64,000 bases of DNA from Clostridia bacterium (lineage in GTDB: Bacteria > Bacillota > Clostridia > Christensenellales > Aristaeellaceae): NCBI GenBank assembly GCA_017395065.1, contig JAFPWH010000051.1:124001-188000 (forward strand), read 5' to 3'. Below the pieces are notes generated by a model. That model searched no databases. It was not told the DNA's origin and was given only the letters and a program-made list of their open reading frames with translations. Every line of letters starts with the position of its first letter. Positions within the stretch are counted from its first letter, which is position 1. Position numbers and translations under genes: made by a program. Positions 24,172 to 33,122 of this stretch are shown piece by piece.

Positions 24172-25626
24172 TCACATTTCCTTCTTCGAGACCACTTCGT
24201 CGAACAGGTCGGTCACGTCCCCGGACGGGGCTTTCGTCAGCAGCGTCGCGGCGACCGCGGCGATCAGGCCCAGGATCGCGCCGGGGATGATCTCGTAGAT
24301 CCCCGTGTCGCCCAGGAACGCAAGCCACAGGATGTCCGTGACCGCGCCGGTCAGTATGCCCGCGATTGCGCCCGCGATGTTGAAGCGCCGCCAGAAGATG
24401 GCAAGCAGTATCACCGGCGAGAACGCCGCGCCGAACACGCCCCAGGCGTTGGACACGAGGCCCATGATGGTCTCGCTGTCCGGGTCGATGGCGATGAGCA
24501 GCGCGATGACGGCGATGACGAAAACGAGGATACGGCCGGCCCAGAGCATCTCGCGGTCGCCGGCCTTGCCCTTGCGGATGACGGGCTTATACACGTCCGA
24601 GGCGAACGCCGAGGAGGAAGCCAGCAGCTGGCTGTCCGCCGTGGACATGGACGCGGCCAGGATCGCCGAGAGCAGCACGCCGCTGATCAGCGCCGGGAAG
24701 ATCTTTCTTACCATCTGGATGAACACGGTCGCGCTGTCGTCGATCTCGCCCAGCAGCCTTCTGCCGACAAGGCCCGCGATGACCGAAAACGCCACGATCA
24801 GCCAGTTCCAGCTGATGCCGATGACGCGGCTCTTTTTTACGTCCTTTTCGCTCCGGATCGCCATGAAGCGGATGATGATGTGCGGCATGCCGAAGTACCC
24901 GATGCCCCAGCCCAGGCCGCTGAGCACGTCCTTCCAGTTGGTGAACAGCTTCCAGTAGTCCTTGGGCAGCGCGCCCGCCTCAGCGGCTTTTCCGCTGTTG
25001 ATCAGGCCAAGCGCGAAGATCGGCGCGGCCAGAAGCGCCGCGAGCATCAGCATGCCCTGGAAAAAGTCCGTCCACGAGACGGCGGAGAAGCCGCCCATGA
25101 ACGTGTAGCCCACGATGATCACCGCGGCGATCAGCATGGCTAATTTTGCGTCGATGCCGATGACCGTGTTGAACAGCGTGCCGCACGCCTTGAACGAGGA
25201 GGCGGCGTAGATCGTGTAAGCCACGGCGAAGATCAGCGCGCAGATGATCTGTAAAAGCCTGGAAGGGCTCAGGAACCTATTCGTCAGAAACTGGGGGATC
25301 GTGATGGAGTCCTTCGCGGCGATCGAATAGCGCCGAAGGCGCGGGGCCAGGAATATCCAGCTGAGCGCGTAGCCGATGGCGAGCCCTATGGCGATCCACG
25401 CCTTGCCGACGCCGAAAAGATAGATGTCGGCGGGCAGGCCCATCAGCACCCATGCGCTCATGTCGGACGCGCCGGCGCTCAGCGCGCTTACCCACGGGCC
25501 CATTTTGCGGCCGCCCAGAAAATAGTCCTTCTCGCCGCCGCTTTTGTGCTTGATAAAGAAATAGAGGCCTATACCGAGCATGAACACCATGTACGCGATG
25601 AACACAAACAATTCGGTTTTATTCAT
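24172..25626 (-). CDS. putP: Sodium/solute symporter, PutP-like (SSS family)
   Basis: 484 residues, about 13 membrane spans. Typical PutP features are DYFLGGRKMGPWVSALSAGA near residue 35-54, SDMSAWVLMGLPADIY, FMGGFSAVSWTDFFQG, and the SSS signature region LSAILAASMSTADSQLLASS. It would co-import an amino acid, classically L-proline, with sodium. GGAGGG precedes the ATG at 25626. It diverges from a LysR regulator and a D-aminoacylase gene, so the real substrate could be a D- or N-acyl amino acid rather than L-proline (inference). Confidence 0.88.
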   Translation of the reverse strand: MNKTELFVFIAYMVFMLGIGLYFFIKHKSGGEKDYFLGGRKMGPWVSALSAGASDMSAWVLMGLPADIYLFGVGKAWIAIGLAIGYALSWIFLAPRLRRYSIAAKDSITIPQFLTNRFLSPSRLLQIICALIFAVAYTIYAASSFKACGTLFNTVIGIDAKLAMLIAAVIIVGYTFMGGFSAVSWTDFFQGMLMLAALLAAPIFALGLINSGKAAEAGALPKDYWKLFTNWKDVLSGLGWGIGYFGMPHIIIRFMAIRSEKDVKKSRVIGISWNWLIVAFSVIAGLVGRRLLGEIDDSATVFIQMVRKIFPALISGVLLSAILAASMSTADSQLLASSSAFASDVYKPVIRKGKAGDREMLWAGRILVFVIAVIALLIAIDPDSETIMGLVSNAWGVFGAAFSPVILLAIFWRRFNIAGAIAGILTGAVTDILWLAFLGDTGIYEIIPGAILGLIAAVAATLLTKAPSGDVTDLFDEVVSKKEM

Positions 25627-25655
25627 AAAATCCCTCCGGACGATCGAGCCGCATC

Positions 25656-25674
25656 GTATTAAAAAATTTAATAC
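25656..25674. promoter_or_regulatory. Putative LysR operator
   Basis: GTATTAAA (25656-25663) and TTTAATAC (25667-25674) are exact complements 3 bp apart, containing the LysR-type T-N11-A pattern. It sits between the PutP start and the LysR promoter, as expected for a divergent LysR-controlled pair. Confidence 0.65.
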
Positions 25675-25684
25675 TATACATGAC

Positions 25685-25713
25685 TTGATTTAATTTATGG
25701 GTTGTATTATACT
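25685..25713 (+). promoter_or_regulatory. Promoter of the LysR gene
   Basis: TTGATT (25685-25690), 17-bp spacer, TATACT (25708-25713), 28 bp before the ATG at 25742. Confidence 0.65.
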
Positions 25714-25741
25714 ATAACAAACGAAGAAATACAAGAGGGTG

Positions 25742-26617
25742 ATGAAAATTAATCATTCAAAATATGAAACTTTTTTGTGTATCATCGAAAAAGGCGGGCT
25801 GACGGCGGCGGCCGCGGAGCTGGGCTGCACGCAGTCCAACATCACGCACATTTTAAAATCCCTCGAGGACGAGTTCGGCTTTACGCTGTTCAGCCGCGGG
25901 CGCACGGGCGCGGCGCTGACGCCGGAGGGCTACGCGATCCTTCCCTATGTGAAGGCGGAGGTCGAGGCCGAGCGCACGCTGCGTTCCCACGCGGACGACA
26001 TACGGCGCAAGGGCAGCGGCGAGATCCGCGTGGGCGCGTTCACGAGCGTCTCGGTCAACTGGCTGCCCGGCATCATCTGCGCCTACCGCAAGGCGCATCC
26101 CGGCACAAACTTCAAGCTCTTCGGCGGCGACTATCACGACATGGACCGCATGCTCGGCGAAAACCGGCTGGACGTGGCCTTCGTGACCCGCGACCGCGCG
26201 GCAGGCTGCAAGCTGATACGGCTGTTCGAGGATCCGATCATGGCGGTACTGCCGTCAAATCACCCCCTCGCGTCCGCTTCGAGCGTGAAGGCCGCGGACC
26301 TTCGGGGCGAAAACATCATCTGCCTTCCCGAAAGCAGCGACGACGATTCGCGCATCGTCTTCGAAAAGGCGGGCTTTCAGCCGAACATCCGCTTCACGAC
26401 GACGGACGACTACGCGATCATCGCGATGGTCGCGGGCGGATTGGGCATAAGCCTGATGCCCCTGCTGCTGCTCAGTGGCCGCGGGGACAACGTAAAAGTG
26501 CTGCCGCTCGATCCCCCGTCCAGCCGCACGATCAGCCTGGCCGTGCCCGAAAGGAGCATGGACAGCAAGGCCGTGAGCGAGTTCGCCGCGTTCGTGGCGC
26601 AGTGGGTAAAGCAGTAG
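25742..26617 (+). CDS. LysR-family transcriptional regulator
   Basis: 291 residues from the ATG at 25742; a GTG at 25739 directly precedes it and shares the weak AGAGGG site. The N-terminal helix-turn-helix is GGLTAAAAELGCTQSNITHI with the following SLEDEFGFTLFSRG. The C-terminal co-inducer domain (about 90-290) starts with GEIRVGAFTSV and includes LDVAFVTRD and GGLGISLMPLL. It most likely controls the divergent putP and the downstream D-aminoacylase (20 nt away) through the palindrome at 25656-25674. Confidence 0.9.
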   Translation: MKINHSKYETFLCIIEKGGLTAAAAELGCTQSNITHILKSLEDEFGFTLFSRGRTGAALTPEGYAILPYVKAEVEAERTLRSHADDIRRKGSGEIRVGAFTSVSVNWLPGIICAYRKAHPGTNFKLFGGDYHDMDRMLGENRLDVAFVTRDRAAGCKLIRLFEDPIMAVLPSNHPLASASSVKAADLRGENIICLPESSDDDSRIVFEKAGFQPNIRFTTTDDYAIIAMVAGGLGISLMPLLLLSGRGDNVKVLPLDPPSSRTISLAVPERSMDSKAVSEFAAFVAQWVKQ

Positions 26618-26637
26618 ACAGACGGAGCACAGATAAT

Positions 26638-28188
26638 ATGTACGACATTCTTCTTCGCGGCGGCTCGGTTGTGGACGGCACGGGCGCGCCGCTGTTTCGC
26701 GCCGACGTGGGCGTGATCGGCAATAAAATCGCTGCGATCGGCGACCTTTCGGGGCAGGCGGCCTCTCTCACGCTCGACGCGGACGGGCTCGTCGTCGCGC
26801 CCGGCTTCATCGACGCGCATTCGCATTCGGACACGAGCTTTCTGACCGATTCGAGCGGCGCGTCCAAGCTGTATCAGGGCATCACCACCGAAATCACCGG
26901 CAACTGCGGCGACAGCCCGTTTCCCTGCGCCGGGGACGGAAAGGACCTAAGCGCCTGCGTCTCCTTTGAGCGCTTTCTTGCGCGTTTCCGCGAAGGCGGG
27001 TATTCGATGGCGGTCAATCAGGCGCTTTTGGTCGGCCACGGCACGCTGCGAAGGTGCGTGATCGGCGACGAAGGCCGCGCGCCCACGGAAGCGGAGACGG
27101 AAAAGATGCGCCACCTGCTTTCGCGGGAGCTCGCCTTCGGCGCGTGGGGGCTTTCGCTGGGGCTGGAGTACGCGCCGGGCTGCTTTGCCGGGCAGAGGGA
27201 ATTGAATCTGCTCGGCGAAACGGTGAAGCGCTCCGGCGGGATCGTCACCTGCCACATGCGCTCGGAAGGGCTTGAGATCGAAAAGGCACTCGAAGAGCTG
27301 ATCGAGGTCGGCCGCTTTTCGGGCGTCAGGGTCAACGTTTCGCACCTGAAAATTGACAACTACCGCGTCCACGGCCGCGCGCCCGAGGTGTGGAGGATCA
27401 TAGAAGAGGCGCAAAAGAGCGGCGTTTTGATCAGCGCGGACATGTATCCCTACACCGCAAGCTGCACCGATCTTTCCATCCGCTGCCCGAAATGGAGCCT
27501 GGACGGAGGCGCGGAGGCGCTGCTGAAGCATCTTGCCGGGCCGCGCCGAAGCGAGGTCGTCGGCGGCATACGCGGGCATTACTTTAACGCCGAGCGCGCC
27601 GAGACCTGCCTCATCTGCGACGACGGCGGCTTCTGGCCCGCCATCGTCGGAAAGACGCTGCGCTTCGTCGCAGAAGAGCTTTGCCGTTCGGACGATTACG
27701 CCGAAACCGCCGCCCGGATACTGGAAAGAACGAAGGCACAGGCCCGCTGCATCTTTTTCGTGATGAGCCCGGACGACATGCTTTGGTTCCTCCGGCGCGA
27801 CGTCGGCATCGGCTCCGACGGCTACGCGCTGCCCGCGGACACAGCAAAGCTCTCGAGCCGCCCGCACCCGCGCTCCTTCGGCGCGATCAGCGAGTTTCTG
27901 CACCTCGCGCGCGAGGAGGCCATCTGCCCGCTCGAAGAGGCCGTACGGCGCATAACCGCAAAGCCAGCTTTCCTCTTCGGCTTAAGCGGCCGCGGGACGC
28001 TGAAAATCGGTAATATCGCCGACGTCACGGTCTTCGACCCAAGCACGGTCGCGCCCCGCGCCACGTATCTTAACCCCGTCCAAACGAGTGTGGGCGTTCG
28101 GCACGTGCTGATAAACGGCGAGCCCGCGCTCCTGAACGGCGAACAAACCGAGAAGCGCGCAGGCACGTTCTTGCGAAAGGGGCGGTGA
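26638..28188 (+). CDS. N-acyl-D-amino-acid deacylase (D-aminoacylase family)
   Basis: 516 residues from the ATG at 26638 (GGAG 11 nt upstream); the frame is open further upstream only as a shadow of the LysR gene. N-terminal beta segment YDILLRGGSVVDGTG; metal motif APGFIDAHSHSD at residues 54-65; ITGNCGDSPFPC contains the conserved Cys ligand of D-aminoacylases; VLIGSDGYAL-like IGSDGYALPAD carries the catalytic Asp near residue 400; C-terminal IGNIADVTVFD and VLINGEPAL complete the fold. It would release D-amino acids from N-acyl or peptide forms. Divergent PutP may import substrate or product. Only distantly similar to the paralogue at 7788-9386. Confidence 0.88.
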   Translation: MYDILLRGGSVVDGTGAPLFRADVGVIGNKIAAIGDLSGQAASLTLDADGLVVAPGFIDAHSHSDTSFLTDSSGASKLYQGITTEITGNCGDSPFPCAGDGKDLSACVSFERFLARFREGGYSMAVNQALLVGHGTLRRCVIGDEGRAPTEAETEKMRHLLSRELAFGAWGLSLGLEYAPGCFAGQRELNLLGETVKRSGGIVTCHMRSEGLEIEKALEELIEVGRFSGVRVNVSHLKIDNYRVHGRAPEVWRIIEEAQKSGVLISADMYPYTASCTDLSIRCPKWSLDGGAEALLKHLAGPRRSEVVGGIRGHYFNAERAETCLICDDGGFWPAIVGKTLRFVAEELCRSDDYAETAARILERTKAQARCIFFVMSPDDMLWFLRRDVGIGSDGYALPADTAKLSSRPHPRSFGAISEFLHLAREEAICPLEEAVRRITAKPAFLFGLSGRGTLKIGNIADVTVFDPSTVAPRATYLNPVQTSVGVRHVLINGEPALLNGEQTEKRAGTFLRKGR

Positions 28189-28220
28189 GTTTCCGCCCCC
28201 TTCCTCAAGCCAGCGGACGG

Positions 28221-28249
28221 TTGACTTGACGGAGGTTTTGCTATATAAT
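28221..28249 (+). promoter_or_regulatory. Promoter ahead of the HpaII-type remnant
   Basis: TTGACT (28221-28226), 17-bp spacer, TATAAT (28244-28249). It directly precedes the truncated restriction gene and could also drive the helicase gene at 28983. Confidence 0.8.
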
Positions 28250-28305
28250 CAAAAAAGTTCTTCGTCACATTCAATCGAAATCAGATACCAGGTGGGCAAA
28301 ATGAA

Positions 28306-28947
28306 ATGATTGGCTCGACTGACACACCCAAAGTAATTCATGCCGAAAAGGACACCGCTTTTCTATATAAAGTAAGCGGGAACGTCGATGAGATGACAGC
28401 AAAGCTCTTCGTCGACCCTTCTGAAGCTCTGCCGTCAAAGCTCGACTGTCTCAACAAAATGCCTTGCGAAATAACATATTGTGGCATGCAGAGCCAGACC
28501 TATGAAAACAATCTTCGTCTGATAGACAGTGATTTACCGGAAATCTGTGCCTGGATGTTGCTTAGATACTTTACTTGCGGAACGAGTCTGATTTCGTCCT
28601 GTTTGAAGGAAATAACCGACGCAAACCCCATGAAGTATCCCCTGTCTTTCGGGCAGCCGTTTTATCAGTATAAATTCAAAAAGCTTTTGGTCAGCAGCGT
28701 TTTGGGGATGTGCCCTACGAAGGTATGGTACGCAGACAGCGCGCTGCAAAGCGAATACGTCATCGATACAGGCAACGGAGAAGAGCTTCATTTCAGTTTG
28801 CTTGACAGATATAAATTCGAGGACTATCTGCTGAATAATACACAATTCGAATCGCCCGATGTAAAGACGGCGGATCGCGGCGTGCTTTTTGAAAGCGACA
28901 AAGATTGGTACCTGAAGCTCGGTCTGCAAATTGGATACGTACGTTGA
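28306..28947 (+). pseudogene. 5'-truncated HpaII-family restriction endonuclease
   Basis: 213 codons from ATG 28306 (AGGTGG 10 nt upstream); the frame is open back to a stop at 28246. The text matches the C-terminal two thirds of HpaII-type enzymes: the conserved YENNLRLIDSDLPEICAW, NPMKYPLSFGQPFYQYKFK, VLGMCPTKVWYAD and the terminal FEDYLLNNTQFESPDV ... YLKLGLQI. Complete family members are about 340-360 residues (CCGG recognition in HpaII itself) and have about 120 more residues at the N-terminus, absent here. No partner methyltransferase is in the window. The gene is visibly less GC-rich than its neighbours, which points to transfer. A short protein may still be made. Family call rests on recalled conserved motifs. 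Confidence 0.7.
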
Positions 28948-28982
28948 GCTTTGTCTATTCATCCGATGGAGCGTGATTTATT

Positions 28983-31900
28983 TTGATTCGCCCGGGCCTT
29001 TACGAACAGCTCATCACGAAAGCGCTCAAGCGCGAGTTGGAGCCTATTCCCGCCGAGCGCAAATACGTCGCGGCGCTTGACGCGGCCGAGTCCGCGCAGG
29101 TGCTGTCGCGCTATGTGGCAGAGGCAGCGAAGAAGGCGCTTGCGGACATGGCTGAAAGCAGCGCGGACATAGCGCAGCAGCTTTCCCTTGTAAACCGGCT
29201 GCTCGCGCTGCTGTCTGAATCCAGCGACGGCTTTGTAGATTCAGACGCCGCGCTTTTGATGGCGCTTTTAGAGGAAAAGAGTCCTTTGCTCGCGCTGGGG
29301 AAAGGCGCAAGCAACCTTGTGCGCCCTGAAACGTCCATCGCCCAGAGCAGCCTGTTTACGGGCAGTGCACACGAGCCGCAGATGTTTTCCGAGCTCAAAA
29401 AAGAGATTGCGAGCGCCGACAGGATCGACATGCTGGTTTCCTTTATCAAATGGAGCGGCCTCAGACTGATCATCGACGAATTGGAGAGCTTTACGAAGCG
29501 CGGCGGTGAACTGCGCGTAATAACCACGTCCTACATGGGCGCGACAGACGTAAAGGCCGTCGACGAGCTGGCAAAGCTCCCAAACACCAGCATAAGAGTC
29601 TCCTACGATACAAAGCGCACGCGGCTGCACGCGAAAACCTATGTCTTCTACAGGGAAACAGGTTTTACGACGGCTTATGTGGGGTCTTCCAATCTTTCGA
29701 ACGCAGCGATCTCCAGCGGCCTGGAATGGAACGTAAAGGTCACGGCGAAGGACCTGCCCGCCACCTTGCGCAAGATCACAGCGACATTCGACACGTACTG
29801 GCATTCCGACGAGTTTTCGGTGTACGGTTCTCACGAGCGTCCTCGCCTCGTAGAGGCGCTGAAAGCGGAGCACGTTCATTCCGAACAGGCACAGTTTTTA
29901 TTCGATATACGCCCTTACCCGTACCAGCAGGAAATACTGGACAAGCTACTTGCGGAAAGGGAAGTGCATCATTCCCTGCGCAATCTGATCGTCGCCGCCA
30001 CTGGCACGGGAAAGACCGTGATCGCGGCCTTCGACTATCGCCGCTTCTGCAAGCAAAACCCGCACAGCGCCAACCGCCTGCTGTTCATCGCCCACCGCGA
30101 GGAAATACTCAAGCAGAGCAAGGCCACCTTTGCGGGAATCCTTAAGGACGTGAACTTCGGCGAGCTGTATGTCGGCAGCTATCGTCCGCAGAATCTGGAT
30201 CATCTTTTCATATCCGTTCAGACGCTCCATTCGCAGGCGCTTCACACAAAGCTGCCCGCAGATTACTATGATTATATCGTGATCGACGAATCCCATCACG
30301 CCGCAGCACAGTCGTACGAAGCCGCGCTGAAGCACTTTAAGCCGAAGGTCTTGCTGGGGCTCACCGCCACGCCCGAGCGCATGGACGGAGAGGATATCTA
30401 TAAATACTTCGACAGACACGTCGCCGCCGAAATCCGTCTGCCCGAGGCGATCAACCGAAAGCTCCTGTGCCCGTTTCAGTATTTCGGCGTTTCGGACACG
30501 GTCGACCTCGACTCGCTGCGCTGGGTCAGGGGCGGTTATGACAAGGCGGAGCTGAGCAATATTTACACCGTAAACCGGCTGACTGCCGAAAAACGCGCGG
30601 CCCACATATTGCGCTGTCTCTCCAAATATGTGACCGACATGAACGACGTGCGCGCCCTGGGCTTCTGCGTATCGATAGAGCACGCGCACTTCATGGCGGA
30701 TTTTTTCAACCGTTCAGGCGTACCGGCGCTCGCGCTGACCGGCGACAGCAGCGAAGAAGTGCGCTCCTGTGCGCAAAAAGAGCTGGTCAAGGGGACGCTT
30801 CGCGTTCTGTTCGTCGTCGACATCTACAACGAAGGCGTCGACATCCCAGAAGTAAACACGGTATTGTTTTTGCGGCCTACGGAATCGCTTACGATCTTTT
30901 TGCAGCAGCTTGGGCGCGGCCTTCGGATTTCGGAGGGCAAGGATTGCCTGACCGTTCTGGATTTTATCGGGGCTGCGAACCGAAAATACAATTTTGAAGA
31001 AAAGTTCGCTTCCTTGCTCGACAATACGAATCACAGCGTCGAGCAGGAAGTGCGAAGCGGCTTCGTATCCGTACCCAAAGGCTGCTACATACAGCTCGAA
31101 AAGAAAGCATCCCAGATCATATTGTCCAACATCCGCCAAAGCTTAGGCCAACGCGCGGGGCTGATCAGCCGAATCGCTTCTTTCGAAGAGGACAGCGGTC
31201 GAAAGCTGACGCTCGAAAACTTTCTGGATTATCACCACATGGACGTTCGCGCCGTTTATTCCAAATTCAGCTTTGCGCGCCTGTGCGCCGAGGCGGGCGT
31301 AAAGGACGATTTCTCAGAGCCGGTCGAAGAAACACTGACCAAGGCGTACGGCAGGTTAAGCGCAATCGATTCGAGGCGTTGGATAGGCTTCCTGCTCGAC
31401 GTGCTGCCGAGGCTTGGTAAACTGGCTCTGTCAGCGCTTGACGAGAACGAAAAGCGCATGCTGAACATGTTTTATGTGACTGTCTGGCAGGATGTGATAG
31501 AAGATTTCGAGGCCGCCGACGTAAAAAAGCGCTTTTCCGAGCTGGCGCAAAGCCCCGTGATGCTTGCAGAGCTCACCGAGCTTTTGAAATACAAGCTGGA
31601 TCACATCGATTTTATCGACGCGCCCGCTTCCCTGCCCTACGACTGCCCGCTCGATCTCCATTGCTCCTATACCCGCGATCAGCTGTTCGTGGCGCTGGAT
31701 TTTATGAAGCCAAAGACGCTGCGCGAAGGCGTGAAGTGGCTGAAAGACAAGCAGACAGACGTTTTGCTGATCACCCTCAACAAGTCCGACAAGGAGTATT
31801 CGCCCACGACCATGTATAACGATTACTCCATCAACTCAGTTTTGTTCCATTGGCAAAGCCAGTCGACCACGAGCGAAGATTCGTCCACAGGGCAGCGTTA

Positions 31901-32105
31901 TATTCATCATGCCGCGCAGGGCAGTTCGGTTTTGCTGTTCGTGCGCGAAACGAAAAGCGATGTTTGCGGCGCCGCGCCCTACACCTTCCTTGGAGCTGCG
32001 GATTACGTCAGTCATACGGGCAGCAGGCCGATGAGCGTCGTATGGAAGCTGCGCAGCGAGATTCCCGCCAAGTTCCTGAAGAAAACGCAGCAGGTCGTGG
32101 GATAA
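28983..32105 (+). CDS. PLD-like / DEAD-box helicase / DUF3427 defence-type protein
   Basis: 1040 residues from TTG at 28983, with GGAG 11 nt upstream; no earlier ATG or GTG fits. Residues about 135-265 are a phospholipase-D-like domain with one HKD-type motif (RLHAKTYVFY, His216 and Lys218, then YVGSSNLSN). Residues about 310-690 are an SF2 helicase: AATGTGKTVIA (338-348), IVIDESHHAA (box II, 433-442), GLTATPERMDG, and motif VI QQLGRGLRISEGKD. The C-terminal ~300 residues correspond to DUF3427 (YSPTTMYNDYSIN, TGQRYIHHAAQGSSVLLFVRE). Such proteins accompany restriction and other defence genes and probably move along and cut or remodel foreign DNA. It lies 35 nt after the HpaII remnant. It appears intact. 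Confidence 0.88.
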   Translation: MIRPGLYEQLITKALKRELEPIPAERKYVAALDAAESAQVLSRYVAEAAKKALADMAESSADIAQQLSLVNRLLALLSESSDGFVDSDAALLMALLEEKSPLLALGKGASNLVRPETSIAQSSLFTGSAHEPQMFSELKKEIASADRIDMLVSFIKWSGLRLIIDELESFTKRGGELRVITTSYMGATDVKAVDELAKLPNTSIRVSYDTKRTRLHAKTYVFYRETGFTTAYVGSSNLSNAAISSGLEWNVKVTAKDLPATLRKITATFDTYWHSDEFSVYGSHERPRLVEALKAEHVHSEQAQFLFDIRPYPYQQEILDKLLAEREVHHSLRNLIVAATGTGKTVIAAFDYRRFCKQNPHSANRLLFIAHREEILKQSKATFAGILKDVNFGELYVGSYRPQNLDHLFISVQTLHSQALHTKLPADYYDYIVIDESHHAAAQSYEAALKHFKPKVLLGLTATPERMDGEDIYKYFDRHVAAEIRLPEAINRKLLCPFQYFGVSDTVDLDSLRWVRGGYDKAELSNIYTVNRLTAEKRAAHILRCLSKYVTDMNDVRALGFCVSIEHAHFMADFFNRSGVPALALTGDSSEEVRSCAQKELVKGTLRVLFVVDIYNEGVDIPEVNTVLFLRPTESLTIFLQQLGRGLRISEGKDCLTVLDFIGAANRKYNFEEKFASLLDNTNHSVEQEVRSGFVSVPKGCYIQLEKKASQIILSNIRQSLGQRAGLISRIASFEEDSGRKLTLENFLDYHHMDVRAVYSKFSFARLCAEAGVKDDFSEPVEETLTKAYGRLSAIDSRRWIGFLLDVLPRLGKLALSALDENEKRMLNMFYVTVWQDVIEDFEAADVKKRFSELAQSPVMLAELTELLKYKLDHIDFIDAPASLPYDCPLDLHCSYTRDQLFVALDFMKPKTLREGVKWLKDKQTDVLLITLNKSDKEYSPTTMYNDYSINSVLFHWQSQSTTSEDSSTGQRYIHHAAQGSSVLLFVRETKSDVCGAAPYTFLGAADYVSHTGSRPMSVVWKLRSEIPAKFLKKTQQVVG

Positions 32106-32148
32106 AGAATCATTTATCGAACACATCGAAGCTTAAGGAGGTTCCCTC

Positions 32149-33117
32149 ATGTCTTCTCTTCGTCTGAACGCGCAGCCCGGGGCGCAGTGGTTTCCGCGGG
32201 CGGGGCTGGGGCTGTTCATTCATTGGGGCATCAGCTCGGTGGACGGGTATCTGGACCTGTCCTGGGGCATGGTCAGGGATTTCAAATATTCGCCGCGGGT
32301 CTGCAGGCCCGACGAATATTTCGCGCTGGCCAAAAAGTTCGACCCCCGGCGCTACGACGCGGACAAGTGGATCAAAGCCGCGTCGGAGGCAGGCTGCCGC
32401 TACGCGGTGCTCACGAGCCGCCATCACGACAGCTTTGCCCTGTGGCCCAGCGCCTACGGAAGCTTCAACACGAACACGTACATGGGCGGGCGCGACCTGA
32501 TAAAGCCCTATGTGGAGGCCTGCCGGAAGTACGGGCTCAGGGTCGGGCTGTACTATTCCCCGCCGGATTTTTACACCGAGCGGGAATATCTGCCCTTCGG
32601 CGGCTGGCAGGAGGACAGGCGAAGCGAGATTCCAAAAGAGCTTACCCAATACGAGCACGCGATCGTGCGCGGACAGGTGCGCGAGCTGCTCACGCGCTAC
32701 GGAAAGATCGATCTGATCTGGTTCGACGGCAAATGGCAGCACATCGTAAGCGAGGAGGACATCCGCGCCCTTCAGCCGGACATCGTGATCGGCCGCGGCG
32801 AGGACACGAATTTCGCCACCACCGAGTGCCGCATACCGACCGAGGAGGAATACAAACAAAACTTCGAGGGCCGCTGGTGGGAATTCTGCGGGGAGCTCAA
32901 CTGCTGCTGGGGCTACACGCGACGGGACGAGCACACGGTCAAAAGCCTCGAAACGCTCACGGCGTGGTTTACGAGCGTCCGCACGCACGGCGGAAACTTT
33001 CTGATCAACATGGGGCCCGACAGCGAGGGCGACTTTACGAAGCTCGAATACGAGCGCCTTGCCGAATTCGGCGCGTTCGTGAAGAGCCATCCGGAGCTGA
33101 TGCCGAAGGAGGATTGA
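32149..33117 (+). CDS. Alpha-L-fucosidase, GH29, minimal form
   Basis: 322 residues, only the TIM barrel; typical GH29 enzymes have a further C-terminal beta-sandwich and exceed 420 residues. Motifs: GLFIHWGISS (His25), LTSRHHDSFALWP (His92-His93), DLIWFDGKW with Asp193 as the likely nucleophile, and FLINMGPDSEGDF at the barrel end. It removes alpha-L-fucose from glycans; no signal peptide, so intracellular. AAGGAGG precedes the ATG at 32149. Followed immediately by the small kinase at 33123, whose ribosome site lies inside this gene's end. Its upstream neighbour is the helicase (43 nt gap), with no obvious promoter between. Confidence 0.88.
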   Translation: MSSLRLNAQPGAQWFPRAGLGLFIHWGISSVDGYLDLSWGMVRDFKYSPRVCRPDEYFALAKKFDPRRYDADKWIKAASEAGCRYAVLTSRHHDSFALWPSAYGSFNTNTYMGGRDLIKPYVEACRKYGLRVGLYYSPPDFYTEREYLPFGGWQEDRRSEIPKELTQYEHAIVRGQVRELLTRYGKIDLIWFDGKWQHIVSEEDIRALQPDIVIGRGEDTNFATTECRIPTEEEYKQNFEGRWWEFCGELNCCWGYTRRDEHTVKSLETLTAWFTSVRTHGGNFLINMGPDSEGDFTKLEYERLAEFGAFVKSHPELMPKED

Positions 33118-33122
33118 CTTTA

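Noticed and set aside
25777..26637. Upstream extension of the D-aminoacylase frame to 803 codons
   Set aside because: The extension lies in another frame of the LysR gene and has Arg-rich shadow composition; the true start is the ATG at 26638.
32187..33122. Upstream extension of the kinase frame to 496 codons
   Set aside because: It is a shadow of the fucosidase; the kinase domain begins at the TTG at 33123 with a proper ribosome site.
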